Assembly: GCA_910579545.1 (NCBI GenBank)
Contig: CAJTVI010000070.1
Coordinates: 1 to 13,036 of the forward strand
Source of the DNA: an uncultured Oscillospiraceae bacterium
Lineage (GTDB): Bacteria > Bacillota > Clostridia > Oscillospirales > Ruminococcaceae
Length of the DNA: 13,036 nucleotides
Reading direction: 5' to 3'
The first letter of the stretch is position 1; every line of letters starts with the position of its first letter. The notes below the pieces were generated by a model, which ran no database searches, was not told the DNA's origin, and saw only the letters and a list, made by a program, of their open reading frames with translations. The translations under genes and the position numbers were made by a program. Positions 1 through 5,518 of the stretch are shown piece by piece.

Positions 1-1
1 C

Positions 2-991
2 CAGCCGGACGACGCCGCGCCCCCCGCCGGGAGCGGCACCGCCCCCGGCGAACCCCCAGCCGCCTCCGCGCCCGACGCCCCGCCGGCCCAGAGCGGGGCC
101 GAAAGCGGCCCCGCATCCTCGGCCGCGCCCCCGGCCTCCCAGCCTGAAGAAACGCCCGCCGTACCCAGCGCCCCGCCTGCCGAAGCGCCGGAAGGGGCGG
201 GAACCATCATCTCGGCCCATTACCAGCAGGGCAGCGGCGAGGGGTATGTGGCCTGCGGGGCGGCCAGCATCAAAAACTGCACCGCCCTTTCGGACGCCGA
301 GGTGGCCGGCATTATTGCCGGGGGGCTGCCCTTTGCGGTGGAGGTGGGCAGCGAGGAGCCGCAGGTGCTCATCATGCACACCCACGCCACCGAGACCTAC
401 GAGCTGGCCGACAATGGCTGGTACGACCCCGCCTTCAGCTGCCGCAGCACCGACACCGCGGTGAACATGGCGGCGGTGGGCGGGCGGATCGCCCAGCGGC
501 TGGACGAGGCGGGCATCTGCACCCTGCAGGACACCACCCTGCACGACTACCCCAGCTACAACGGCAGCTACGCCAAATCGGCCGAGACCGTGCGCTGGTA
601 TCTGGAGCAGTACCCCAGCATCAAGGTGGTGCTGGACGTCCACCGGGACGCCATCGAGCAGCCGGACGGCACCCGGGTCAAGCCGCTGGCCGAGATCGGC
701 GGCCGGCCCTGCGCCCAGGTGATGATCATCTGCGGGGCGGACCGGGGCGGCAACCTGCCCAATTTCCGCGAGAACCTGCGGTTTGCCGCCGCCTGGCAGA
801 ACGCGATGGAGAGCCGGTTCCCCGGCCTGACCCGCCCGGTGCTTTTCGACTACCGCTACTATAACCAGGACCTCACCACCGGCAGCCTGCTCATCGAGGT
901 GGGCGGCCACGCCAACACGCTGGACGAAGCCCTCTATGCCGGCGATCTGGTGGGCGAGGCGCTGGCCGGCCTGTTCACCACAGGGCAGTAG
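2..991 (+). CDS. spoIIP: Stage II sporulation protein P (SpoIIP), 5'-truncated by the window edge
   Basis: The reading frame is open from the first complete codon to TAG at 989-991 (329 visible residues), so the true start lies upstream; the in-frame GTG at 248 is not a credible start. The first ~65 residues are a Pro/Ala/Ser-rich linker, followed by a catalytic domain. Seen in the domain: HTHATE (codons 377-394), DVHRD (635-649), the Arg/Asn-containing NFRENLRFA segment, a YNQDL segment and LIEVGGHANTLDEA near the end. These are the hallmark motifs of SpoIIP, a zinc-dependent amidase/endopeptidase. By family knowledge it degrades septal peptidoglycan with SpoIID and SpoIIM during forespore engulfment and is anchored in the mother-cell membrane by an N-terminal segment (outside the window here). 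The His residues and the Glu of EVGGHAN are the likely metal and catalytic residues. The unusually long low-complexity linker may reflect the GC-rich genome. The family call is secure. Confidence 0.93.
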   Translation, partial: QPDDAAPPAGSGTAPGEPPAASAPDAPPAQSGAESGPASSAAPPASQPEETPAVPSAPPAEAPEGAGTIISAHYQQGSGEGYVACGAASIKNCTALSDAEVAGIIAGGLPFAVEVGSEEPQVLIMHTHATETYELADNGWYDPAFSCRSTDTAVNMAAVGGRIAQRLDEAGICTLQDTTLHDYPSYNGSYAKSAETVRWYLEQYPSIKVVLDVHRDAIEQPDGTRVKPLAEIGGRPCAQVMIICGADRGGNLPNFRENLRFAAAWQNAMESRFPGLTRPVLFDYRYYNQDLTTGSLLIEVGGHANTLDEALYAGDLVGEALAGLFTTGQ

Positions 992-1004
992 CCCCGCACC
1001 CCCG

Positions 1005-1039
1005 CCCGCCCGCCGCGATTTGACGGCCGGGCGGGTTTT
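1005..1039 (+). terminator. Intrinsic terminator of spoIIP
   Basis: GC-rich arms 1005-1015 (CCCGCCCGCCG) and 1024-1035 (CGGCCGGGCGGG) pair with a one-base bulge and a short loop and are followed by TTTT at 1036-1039. It lies 14 bases after the spoIIP stop. The -35 box of the next promoter lies in its loop and 3' arm. Confidence 0.75.
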
Positions 1040-1049
1040 GCCTTATAAT
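1020..1049 (+). promoter_or_regulatory. Sigma-A-type promoter for the DJ-1/PfpI gene
   Basis: TTGACG at 1020-1025 and a perfect TATAAT at 1044-1049 are separated by 18 bases. Transcription would start near 1056, leaving a leader of about 70 bases before the ATG at 1129. The -35 box overlaps the spoIIP terminator. Confidence 0.7.
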
Positions 1050-1128
1050 TTACCTATAAAATGGGCGGCCCCGGGCGGGGGGATAAAAAGCCGCAAAACC
1101 GCTGCCGGGCCCCAAAAGGAGCGCTGCA

Positions 1129-1680
1129 ATGAGCAAGGTATGTGTTTTTCTGGCCGATGGTTTTGAGGAGTGCGAGGGGCTTATCACGGTGGATATCCTG
1201 CGCCGGGCGGGGGCCGAGGTCACCATGGCCTCCATCACCGGCAAAACGCAGGTCACCGGCAGCCACCGCATCCCCATAACGGCGGACGCGCTGGCCGAGA
1301 CCCTTTCGCTGGACGGGTTCGACCTTCTTGTGCTGCCCGGCGGCATGCCCGGCACCACCCATCTGGGCGAATCCGCCCTGGTCACCGGGGCGGTGCAGCA
1401 GTTTGTGCGCCAGGGCAAGCGGGTGGCCGCCATCTGTGCCGCCCCCAGCGTGCTGGGGGCCCTGGGGCTGCTCAGGGGCAAAAAGGCCACCTGCTACCCC
1501 GGCTTTGAGGAGGCGCTGGAGGGGGCCGAAATCACCGGGGCCGAGGCGGTCACCGACGGCCTTATCACCACCGGGCAGGGGCTTGGCGCGGCCATCCCCT
1601 TCGCGCTTGAGCTGACCGCCCTGCTGGAGGGGCCCCAAAAGGCGCAAAAGGTGCGGCAGGGCATCGTTTACCAGCACTAA
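1129..1680 (+). CDS. DJ-1/PfpI (ThiJ-like) family protein
   Basis: A 183-residue protein beginning at ATG 1129, with an AGGAG box at 1117-1121. It has the whole DJ-1 fold signature: an N-terminal strand, then the GFEECE loop with Glu16 (equivalent to human DJ-1 Glu18), LLVLPGGMPG at 67-75, and the nucleophile elbow AAICAAP with Cys103 (equivalent to DJ-1 Cys106). It ends with DGLITTGQGLG and helices typical of the family. Length and motifs match the DJ-1 subgroup (YajL/DJ-1 type) rather than PfpI proteases. Members are described as redox-sensing chaperones or glyoxalase/deglycase-like enzymes acting on methylglyoxal damage; which activity applies here cannot be read from sequence. It is a single-gene unit with its own promoter. 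Family confident, substrate unknown. Confidence 0.9.
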   Translation: MSKVCVFLADGFEECEGLITVDILRRAGAEVTMASITGKTQVTGSHRIPITADALAETLSLDGFDLLVLPGGMPGTTHLGESALVTGAVQQFVRQGKRVAAICAAPSVLGALGLLRGKKATCYPGFEEALEGAEITGAEAVTDGLITTGQGLGAAIPFALELTALLEGPQKAQKVRQGIVYQH

Positions 1681-1681
1681 A

Positions 1682-1724
1682 CCGCCGGTTTCGGGCGCGA
1701 AACGGCCGTTTGGCGGCAATTTTG
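1682..1724 (+). terminator. Weak candidate terminator after the DJ-1 gene
   Basis: CCGCC at 1682-1686 can pair with GGCGG at 1712-1716 around an inner GTTTC/GAAAC hairpin (1688-1692/1699-1703), followed by CAATTTTG. The T-tract is short and the stem imperfect, so this is only a candidate. Confidence 0.35.
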
Positions 1725-1737
1725 CGCCCGGCGGCGG

Positions 1738-1766
1738 TTGCCATGCCCTTTTTTATCGCGTATAAT
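1738..1766 (+). promoter_or_regulatory. Sigma-A-type promoter for the dapF-traX unit
   Basis: TTGCCA at 1738-1743 and TATAAT at 1761-1766 with the ideal 17-base spacer. The predicted start near 1773 gives a leader of ~310 bases before the dapF ATG at 2084, most of it occupied by the inverted-repeat element at 1880-2063. No known riboswitch consensus was recognised in the leader. Confidence 0.7.
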
Positions 1767-1868
1767 AAACAATAGGATGGATGTGTTGCGCGGCGGTTTT
1801 TTAAAACCGGGCCCGCGGCCCTGCGCCGTCGCCCCACGTTTTGCCCCGCCGCCGGAGCGGCTTATAGA

Positions 1869-1888
1869 ACCGCCGCCAAAGCGGCGGT
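1869..1888 (+). other. Perfect 8-bp hairpin in the dapF leader
   Basis: ACCGCCGC (1869-1876) and GCGGCGGT (1881-1888) form a perfect stem closing a CAAA loop. No T-tract follows, so it is not a typical terminator. It sits directly at the left border of the larger inverted repeat and its 3' arm is shared with it. Confidence 0.55.
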
Positions 1889-2063
1889 GAGATAAGAAAA
1901 CAAAGGCTCCGAATAAAATTTAAATCCATCGGCCACTCGCTGGGCGGCTGCAGCCGCAAGGAAGGGAAGCGAGGGAATACTTGGTGTATTCCAAGCTTTC
2001 CTGACGCAGCGGATGCGGCTGACCAGTAGAATGGACGGCTTTGTTTTCTTACCAAACCACCGC
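1880..2063. repeat. MITE-like or palindromic intergenic element with ~28-bp imperfect terminal inverted repeats
   Basis: The left end (1880-1907) matches the reverse complement of the right end (2036-2063) at 23 of 28 positions, including the perfect core TAAGAAAACAAAG. Inside are further nested arms: CAGCCGC (from 1950) with GCGGCTG (to 2021), AGGAA with TTCCT, and a central GGAATAC-TTGGT-GTATTCC hairpin at 1974-1992. The whole unit could fold into one long hairpin. There is no credible gene in it. Its AT-rich ends differ from the surrounding GC-rich sequence. Only one copy is in this window, so mobility is inferred. As RNA it would lie in the dapF leader and end 20 bases before the dapF start. 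Confidence 0.6.
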
Positions 2064-2083
2064 TAATGAAGGAGGAGCCTTTT

Positions 2084-2938
2084 ATGCTGAATATCCCGTT
2101 TACCAAGATGCAGGGCGCGGGCAATGATTTTATCATCATCGACAACCGCGAACTGCGCATCCCGCTCAACCTGTTTGCCAAGCTGGCAAAGCAGGCCTGC
2201 GCCCGCCATGTCTCGCTGGGGGCAGACGGCCTGATGGTAGCCGACTGGCCCGAGCACGGCGGCGACCTCAAGCTGGTCTATTTTAACGGGGACGGCAGCC
2301 TCAGCGAGATGTGCGGCAACGGCGCGCGCTGCATCGGGCGGTTTGGCTACGAGCGGTTTGCCCAAAAGGGGCGCATCACCATCGAGGCCACCAGCGGCGA
2401 CGTCTATGCCTGGCGGCTGAGCGAGCGGGAATACCGCATCTGCCTCAACGAGCCCAGCCGGCTGGAGGTGGATTTCCCCCTTTTGCTGGACGGCGCCATC
2501 GTCAGCTGCGCCTATGTGGAGCTGGGCGACCCCGGCCTGCCCCACGCCGTGCTGCTGCGGGACGACTTAGAGGGCATGGACTACCGCGCCGAGCTCACCG
2601 ACGTTGCCCGCAAGCTGCGCAACCACGCCCAGTTCCCCAAGGGGGCCAACATCAACTTCTGCCAGGTGCTCGCGCCGGACCACCTGCTCATCCGCACCTA
2701 CGAGCGCGGGGTCGAGGACTTTACCCTCGCCTGCGGCACCGGCTCGGCCAGCTCGGTGGCGGCGCTGCAGGCCACCGGCAAGCTGGCCCGCGGCCCGGTG
2801 CGTGTCTCGAACCCCGGCGACGACCTGATCGTCGAGCCGGTCTGGACCGATGACAAGGTCACCGAGCTGTTTGTCACCGGCCCCACCAACATGGTGGCGG
2901 ACGGCACCCTCACCGACGAGGACATCCAGCTTGAGTAA
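2084..2938 (+). CDS. dapF: Diaminopimelate epimerase (DapF)
   Basis: A 284-residue protein of normal family length. It interconverts LL- and meso-diaminopimelate, the last step before peptidoglycan cross-linking and lysine synthesis. Seen: the N-terminal MQGAGNDF motif (9-16), the first catalytic Cys77 in NGDGSLSEMCGNGARC, GANINF near 190, and the second catalytic Cys217 in LACGTGS. This is the two-cysteine racemase pair of the PLP-independent epimerases. The start at ATG 2084 is chosen because AAGGAGGAG (2069-2077) lies six bases upstream; an earlier in-frame ATG at 2066 would put this Shine-Dalgarno sequence inside the gene. The gene overlaps the following TraX-family gene by eight bases, so the two are likely co-transcribed. 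Highly confident. Confidence 0.96.
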   Translation: MLNIPFTKMQGAGNDFIIIDNRELRIPLNLFAKLAKQACARHVSLGADGLMVADWPEHGGDLKLVYFNGDGSLSEMCGNGARCIGRFGYERFAQKGRITIEATSGDVYAWRLSEREYRICLNEPSRLEVDFPLLLDGAIVSCAYVELGDPGLPHAVLLRDDLEGMDYRAELTDVARKLRNHAQFPKGANINFCQVLAPDHLLIRTYERGVEDFTLACGTGSASSVAALQATGKLARGPVRVSNPGDDLIVEPVWTDDKVTELFVTGPTNMVADGTLTDEDIQLE

Positions 2939-3656
2939 CCCCGTCCCGGCCCGGGCGCGGGGGCTCAGCGGCGCGGCCCTCAAGGGGCTGGCCGTCCTCA
3001 GCATGACCATCGACCACGCCGCCGCCGTGCTGCTGCAAAACGGCGCGGCCTGCGCGGGGCGCCCGGCGCTGGCCGGGCTCTATCTGGCCTGCCGGGGGGT
3101 CGGCCGGCTGGCCTTCCCCATCTTCTGCTTTTTGCTGGCCCAAGGCTTTGTACATACCGCCAGCCGCCGGGCATACGCCTGGCGGCTGGCGGTGTTTGCT
3201 CTTGCCAGCGAGGCGGTGTTTGACCTCGCCATCTTTGGCACGCCCTGGTATCCGGGCTACCAAAACGTCTTTTTTACCCTGCTGCTGGGGCTCTTGGCCC
3301 TCTGGTCCCTGCACGCGCCAAACCCGGCGCTGCATTGGGTCGGGCCGCCCGCCTGCGTGCTGGCGGCCGGGTGGCTGCACACCGACTACGGCAGCTATGG
3401 GGTGCTGCTGATCCTTGCCCTCTCGCTTTGGCGCAAAAACCGCCCGGCCGCCCTGGCGCTGGCCGCGGCGGCGGTGCTGCTGCACTGCGCCTGGAACAGC
3501 TATTGGCCGGGGGCGGCGGCGCTGTTTGCCTTGCTGCCCATCGCGGCCTACAACGGGGCGCGGGGACGCGCGCTGCCCAAATACGCCTTTTACCTCTATT
3601 ACCCGCTGCACCTGCTGGCCCTCTGCCTTTTGCGCCGGGCGCTGGGGCTGGGGTAG
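2931..3656 (+). CDS. TraX-family integral membrane protein
   Basis: A 241-residue hydrophobic protein with about eight predicted membrane segments. Motifs seen that match the TraX family: LKGLAVLSMTIDH near the N-terminus (Asp-His after the first helix), GRLAFPIFCFLLAQGF, the conserved Arg/Glu/Phe-Asp stretch RLAVFALASEAVFDL, and the C-terminal YAFYLYYPLHL. TraX was named for F-pilin N-acetylation on the F plasmid, but chromosomal homologues are common in Firmicutes and resemble membrane acyltransferases; substrate unknown. I chose TTG 2931 as the start: it overlaps the dapF stop and has GAGGA at 2918-2922 eight bases upstream. The next in-frame ATG (3003) would remove the conserved LKGLAVLS part. 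Translational coupling to dapF is likely. There is no conjugation gene nearby. Confidence 0.85.
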   Translation: MSNPVPARARGLSGAALKGLAVLSMTIDHAAAVLLQNGAACAGRPALAGLYLACRGVGRLAFPIFCFLLAQGFVHTASRRAYAWRLAVFALASEAVFDLAIFGTPWYPGYQNVFFTLLLGLLALWSLHAPNPALHWVGPPACVLAAGWLHTDYGSYGVLLILALSLWRKNRPAALALAAAAVLLHCAWNSYWPGAAALFALLPIAAYNGARGRALPKYAFYLYYPLHLLALCLLRRALGLG

Positions 3657-3717
3657 GGGCCTGCCCGGCGGGGCGCTTTTGGGCGTTTGAAAAAAAAACC
3701 CTGCGTAAAAACCAAAA

Positions 3718-3776
3718 CACCGGCGTGTTCGGATTGGGCTGTTTACAAGCCCATACCGGAACGCCGGTGGTTTTTT
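3718..3776. terminator. Intrinsic terminator, probably bidirectional, between traX-like (+) and dtxR-like (-) genes
   Basis: CACCGGCG at 3718-3725 pairs with CGCCGGTG at 3762-3769. Additional pairs lie inside (GGGCT with AGCCC), and TTTTTT follows at 3771-3776. On the left side, A-rich sequence (3690-3717) becomes a T-tract when read on the minus strand, so the same hairpin can stop the minus-strand regulator gene ending at 3859. Confidence 0.8.
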
Positions 3777-3858
3777 GTATGGCATCATTGGACAAAGGGC
3801 AGGCGCGGTTTTGGGGGCAGGGCGGCAAAAACCAAACAGGCGGGCCCCGCCCTAAGGG

Positions 3859-4254
3859 CTATGCGTTATGTGTGCCCGGGGCGCTGTCCAGATTCTTTTG
3901 CACATGGTCCAGCAGGGCCTGGTAGCTCTCCTCGCTCAAATCGTGCTCGATCTTGCAGGCGTCGGCCGCCGCGATCCCCTCGGGCACTCCCAGCTGCACA
4001 AAAAAGGCGGTCAGCAGCTTGTGGCGGGCATAGATGCGCTGCGCAATGGCCCGGCCGGCGTCGGTCAGCCGCAGCAGGCCGTTTTCGTCCATCTGGATGT
4101 AGCCGTTTTCCCGCAGCTTTTTCATGGCCACGCTCACGCTGGCCTTGCTGAAGCCCAGCTCGGCCGCCACCTCCACCGAGCGCGCCCGGCCCGACCGCTC
4201 CTGCAGGATCAGGATGGCCTCCAGATAATCCTCCGCCGATTTTTGGATCTTCAT
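3859..4254 (-). CDS. DtxR-family metal-dependent transcriptional repressor
   Basis: A 131-residue protein with an N-terminal winged helix-turn-helix (about 1-65; SVEVAAELGFSKASVSVAMKK is the HTH) and a helical metal-binding/dimerization domain. It lacks the C-terminal SH3-like domain of DtxR and so has MntR/TroR size. By alignment to known family members, the likely ligands are Asp9, Glu12, His78, Cys100, Glu103 and His104. The segment ACKIEH carries Cys at the position of DtxR Cys102, where MntR has Glu99, which points to an iron rather than manganese response. The start at 4254 (minus strand) has a GGGAGG box about eight bases upstream; an upstream in-frame ATG at 4332 would add a basic, non-homologous 26-residue leader. 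It is divergent from feoA-feoA-feoB and is the obvious candidate to bind the GTTAG dyads there. Family sure, metal choice inferred. Confidence 0.9.
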   Translation of the reverse strand: MKIQKSAEDYLEAILILQERSGRARSVEVAAELGFSKASVSVAMKKLRENGYIQMDENGLLRLTDAGRAIAQRIYARHKLLTAFFVQLGVPEGIAAADACKIEHDLSEESYQALLDHVQKNLDSAPGTHNA

Positions 4255-4322
4255 CTCCGCGCCCTCCCCATCTGCCGTGCCGGGCCGCCGCAGGGGGCCC
4301 CGGCATCGTCTTCTTATCCCAA

Positions 4323-4351
4323 AGGGTAGCACAAAACCGCCGGTTTGACAA
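4323..4351 (-). promoter_or_regulatory. Candidate promoter of the DtxR-family gene
   Basis: On the minus strand TTGTCA (4346-4351) and TACCCT (4323-4328) are separated by 17 bases, giving a leader of about 60 bases. No GTTAG-type dyad overlaps it, so autoregulation is not evident. Confidence 0.45.
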
Positions 4352-4434
4352 GCTGGGCGGCCTAGAGACCCTGTTCAGGCTTTCAGGTGCACGATCCCCG
4401 CCAAACCCCGGCAAAAATTTTTTTGCAAACCCGC

Positions 4435-4463
4435 TTGACAAATGTGGTTAGTTATTGTAAACT
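4435..4463 (+). promoter_or_regulatory. Promoter of the feo operon (feoA1)
   Basis: A perfect TTGACA at 4435-4440, a 17-base spacer and TAAACT at 4458-4463. Just upstream is an A/T-rich run (about 4413-4425) resembling an UP element. The -10 box lies inside the dyad at 4447-4466, so a bound repressor would block it. The leader to feoA1 is about 300 bases. Confidence 0.8.
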
Positions 4464-4466
4464 AAC
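4447..4466. promoter_or_regulatory. Operator-like dyad 1 of the feo operon
   Basis: GTTAGTT (4447-4453), six bases (ATTGTA), then AACTAAC (4460-4466). The same half-sites with the same 6-base spacer recur before feoB at 5445-5464. It overlaps spacer and -10 of the feoA1 promoter. The GTTAG/CTAAC half-sites resemble those of DtxR/IdeR boxes. Confidence 0.75.
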
Positions 4467-4474
4467 TATCGCAA

Positions 4475-4492
4475 GGTTAGCAGTAACTAACC
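4475..4492. promoter_or_regulatory. Operator-like dyad 2 of the feo operon
   Basis: GGTTAG (4475-4480), six bases, CTAACC (4487-4492). It has the same GTTAG half-site as dyad 1 but closer arms, and sits just downstream of the predicted transcription start (about 4470). It may be a second repressor site. Confidence 0.6.
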
Positions 4493-4773
4493 GGCGGCCC
4501 GCCCCATGCGCCCGCGCCCCGGCCAAAGGGGGTGCAGCCTGGCCAAAGGGGGCGCAGCCTGCGGCGAAATGCAGAGGCTTGCAGGGGGATACCTCCCCGG
4601 CCTGCGGGAGTGGCTTGCGGGGATGGGGGGCGGGGCGGCCTGCGGGCGCGGCTTTTGGCTGCCGACCGTTCCGGCCCCGCATCCTTTGCAGGCAAACCCC
4701 GGCTTGGGGGCCTGCCAAAACCGCGCGGCGCAAAGCAGCATGGCAAAGCGGCCAGTTTGTAAGGAGGGAGAGC
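4493..4773 (+). other. Long, structured untranslated leader of feoA1
   Basis: No supported gene. Apart from the tandem repeat at 4521-4560 it holds two hairpins: 4581-4605 (GCAG/CTGC outside GGGGA/TCCCC) and 4688-4716 (GCAGGC...GCCTGC with CCCC/GGGG inside). Neither is followed by a T-tract. No known riboswitch was recognised. Confidence 0.45.
4521..4560 (+). repeat. Two tandem 20-bp direct repeats in the feo leader
   Basis: The 20-base unit beginning GGCCAAAGGGGG occurs at 4521-4540 and 4541-4560 with one difference (T/C at unit position 13). The unit is not a multiple of three. It lies in untranslated leader. Confidence 0.85.
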
Positions 4774-4986
4774 ATGATGCCCTTAACAATGGCAAAACCG
4801 GGCGAGACGGTGGTGATCCGCAGGATCACCGGCCGGGACGAGACCCGCCGGCGTCTGGCCGAGCTGGGCTTTGTGGTGGACGGCGCGGTCACGGTGGTCA
4901 GCGAGGCGGCCGGCAATCTGATCCTGCAGGTAAAGGAGAGCCGGGTCGCGCTGGACAAACCCCTGGCCTGCCGGGTGCAGTTTTAG
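4774..4986 (+). CDS. feoA: FeoA-family ferrous iron transport accessory protein (first copy)
   Basis: A 70-residue protein with the FeoA SH3-like fold: PGETVVIRRITGRDETRRRLAELGF (N-terminal half), then a Gly-containing turn, VTVVSEAAGNLILQVKESRVALDKPLACRV. FeoA is a small cytosolic protein that by family knowledge supports FeoB-mediated Fe(II) uptake, perhaps by contacting its soluble region. AAGGAGGG at 4761-4768 precedes ATG 4774; a second in-frame ATG at 4777 is equally placed, so the start is uncertain by one codon. It is the first gene of the feo operon, whose promoter carries the operator-like dyads. It differs clearly in sequence from the second FeoA at 5145, so it is not a recent duplicate. 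Confidence 0.92.
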   Translation: MMPLTMAKPGETVVIRRITGRDETRRRLAELGFVVDGAVTVVSEAAGNLILQVKESRVALDKPLACRVQF

Positions 4987-5027
4987 CCCGGGGCCGGGCC
5001 GGATGGCAGGCACAAGCGCCCGCGGCG

Positions 5028-5059
5028 CACCCATCGCTGTTGGCGTGCCGCGATGGGTG
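5028..5059 (+). other. Hairpin between the two feoA genes
   Basis: CACCCATCGC (5028-5037) and GCGATGGGTG (5050-5059) form a perfect 10-bp stem. A GC-rich segment follows instead of a T-tract, so it is more likely an mRNA stability or processing element than a terminator. The left-arm sequence GCACCCATCGC recurs at 5407-5417 before feoB. Confidence 0.6.
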
Positions 5060-5144
5060 GCCTGACAGCAGGCTGCCCCTTGCAGCCCTTGGCAAAACCC
5101 GGCGAACGCCGGATTTGCATACAGCCCAAAAAGGAGGGATCGGC

Positions 5145-5366
5145 ATGAAGACATTGAAGGACGCTAAGGTAGGGGAGACTGTCCAGGTGCTGCGGCTGCA
5201 CGGCGAGGGGCCGGTGCGGCGGCGGATCATGGACATGGGCATCACCAAAGGGGTGCGGCTGCATCTGCGCAAGGTAGCCCCGCTGGGCGACCCCATCGAA
5301 CTGAATGTGCGCGGCTACGAACTGAGCCTGCGCCGGGCGGACGCCGAAATGATCGAGATCCAGTAG
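5145..5366 (+). CDS. feoA: FeoA-family ferrous iron transport protein (second copy)
   Basis: A 73-residue protein. Seen: VGETVQVLRLHGEGPVRRR, MDMGITKGVRLHLRKVAPLGDPIELNVRGYELSLRRADAEMIEIQ. The DMGI and DPIELNVRGYELSLR segments are the most conserved features of FeoA, so this copy matches the family consensus better than the first. AAGGAGGGA (5131-5139) sits just before ATG 5145. It lies 158 bases after feoA1 and 152 bases before feoB. Tandem FeoA proteins ahead of FeoB are common in Clostridia; by inference the two may form a heteromeric partner of FeoB. Confidence 0.94.
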   Translation: MKTLKDAKVGETVQVLRLHGEGPVRRRIMDMGITKGVRLHLRKVAPLGDPIELNVRGYELSLRRADAEMIEIQ

Positions 5367-5433
5367 CCCGGCCCGCGCTGCGACCCAAAAGCACGGCCGC
5401 CCGGCTGCACCCATCGCGACCTAAAAGTGTTGA

Positions 5434-5468
5434 TTTACACAGCAGTTAGTTTTTATTAACTAACTGCT
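5434..5468 (+). promoter_or_regulatory. Internal feoB promoter with operator-like dyad 3
   Basis: A long dyad, AGCAGTTAGTT (5441-5451), TTTATT, AACTAACTGCT (5458-5468), contains the GTTAGTT-N6-AACTAAC core of dyad 1 with 11-bp perfect arms. TTTACA (5434-5439) and TAACTA (5457-5462), 17 bases apart, form a candidate promoter whose -10 falls inside the right arm, as in the feoA1 promoter (an alternative is TTGATT 5430-5435 with TTATTA 5453-5458). The dyad is followed by no clean T-tract. The repeated geometry supports one regulator controlling both. Confidence 0.7.
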
Positions 5469-5518
5469 AAAACAACAGCTGGTGTGCTGCCCAGCATAAA
5501 TACGAGGAGGGATTTTGT

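Noticed and set aside
2066..2083. Upstream ATG of dapF adding six residues
   Set aside because: It would place the AAGGAGGAG ribosome binding site inside the coding region and has none of its own.
1773..2083. Lysine riboswitch in the dapF leader
   Set aside because: The leader is dominated by the inverted-repeat element and I do not see the conserved lysine riboswitch core.
4255..4332. A 26-residue N-terminal extension of the DtxR-family protein
   Set aside because: It is Arg/Gly/Pro-rich and unlike the family; the start at 4254 has a ribosome binding site and matches the family's N-terminus.
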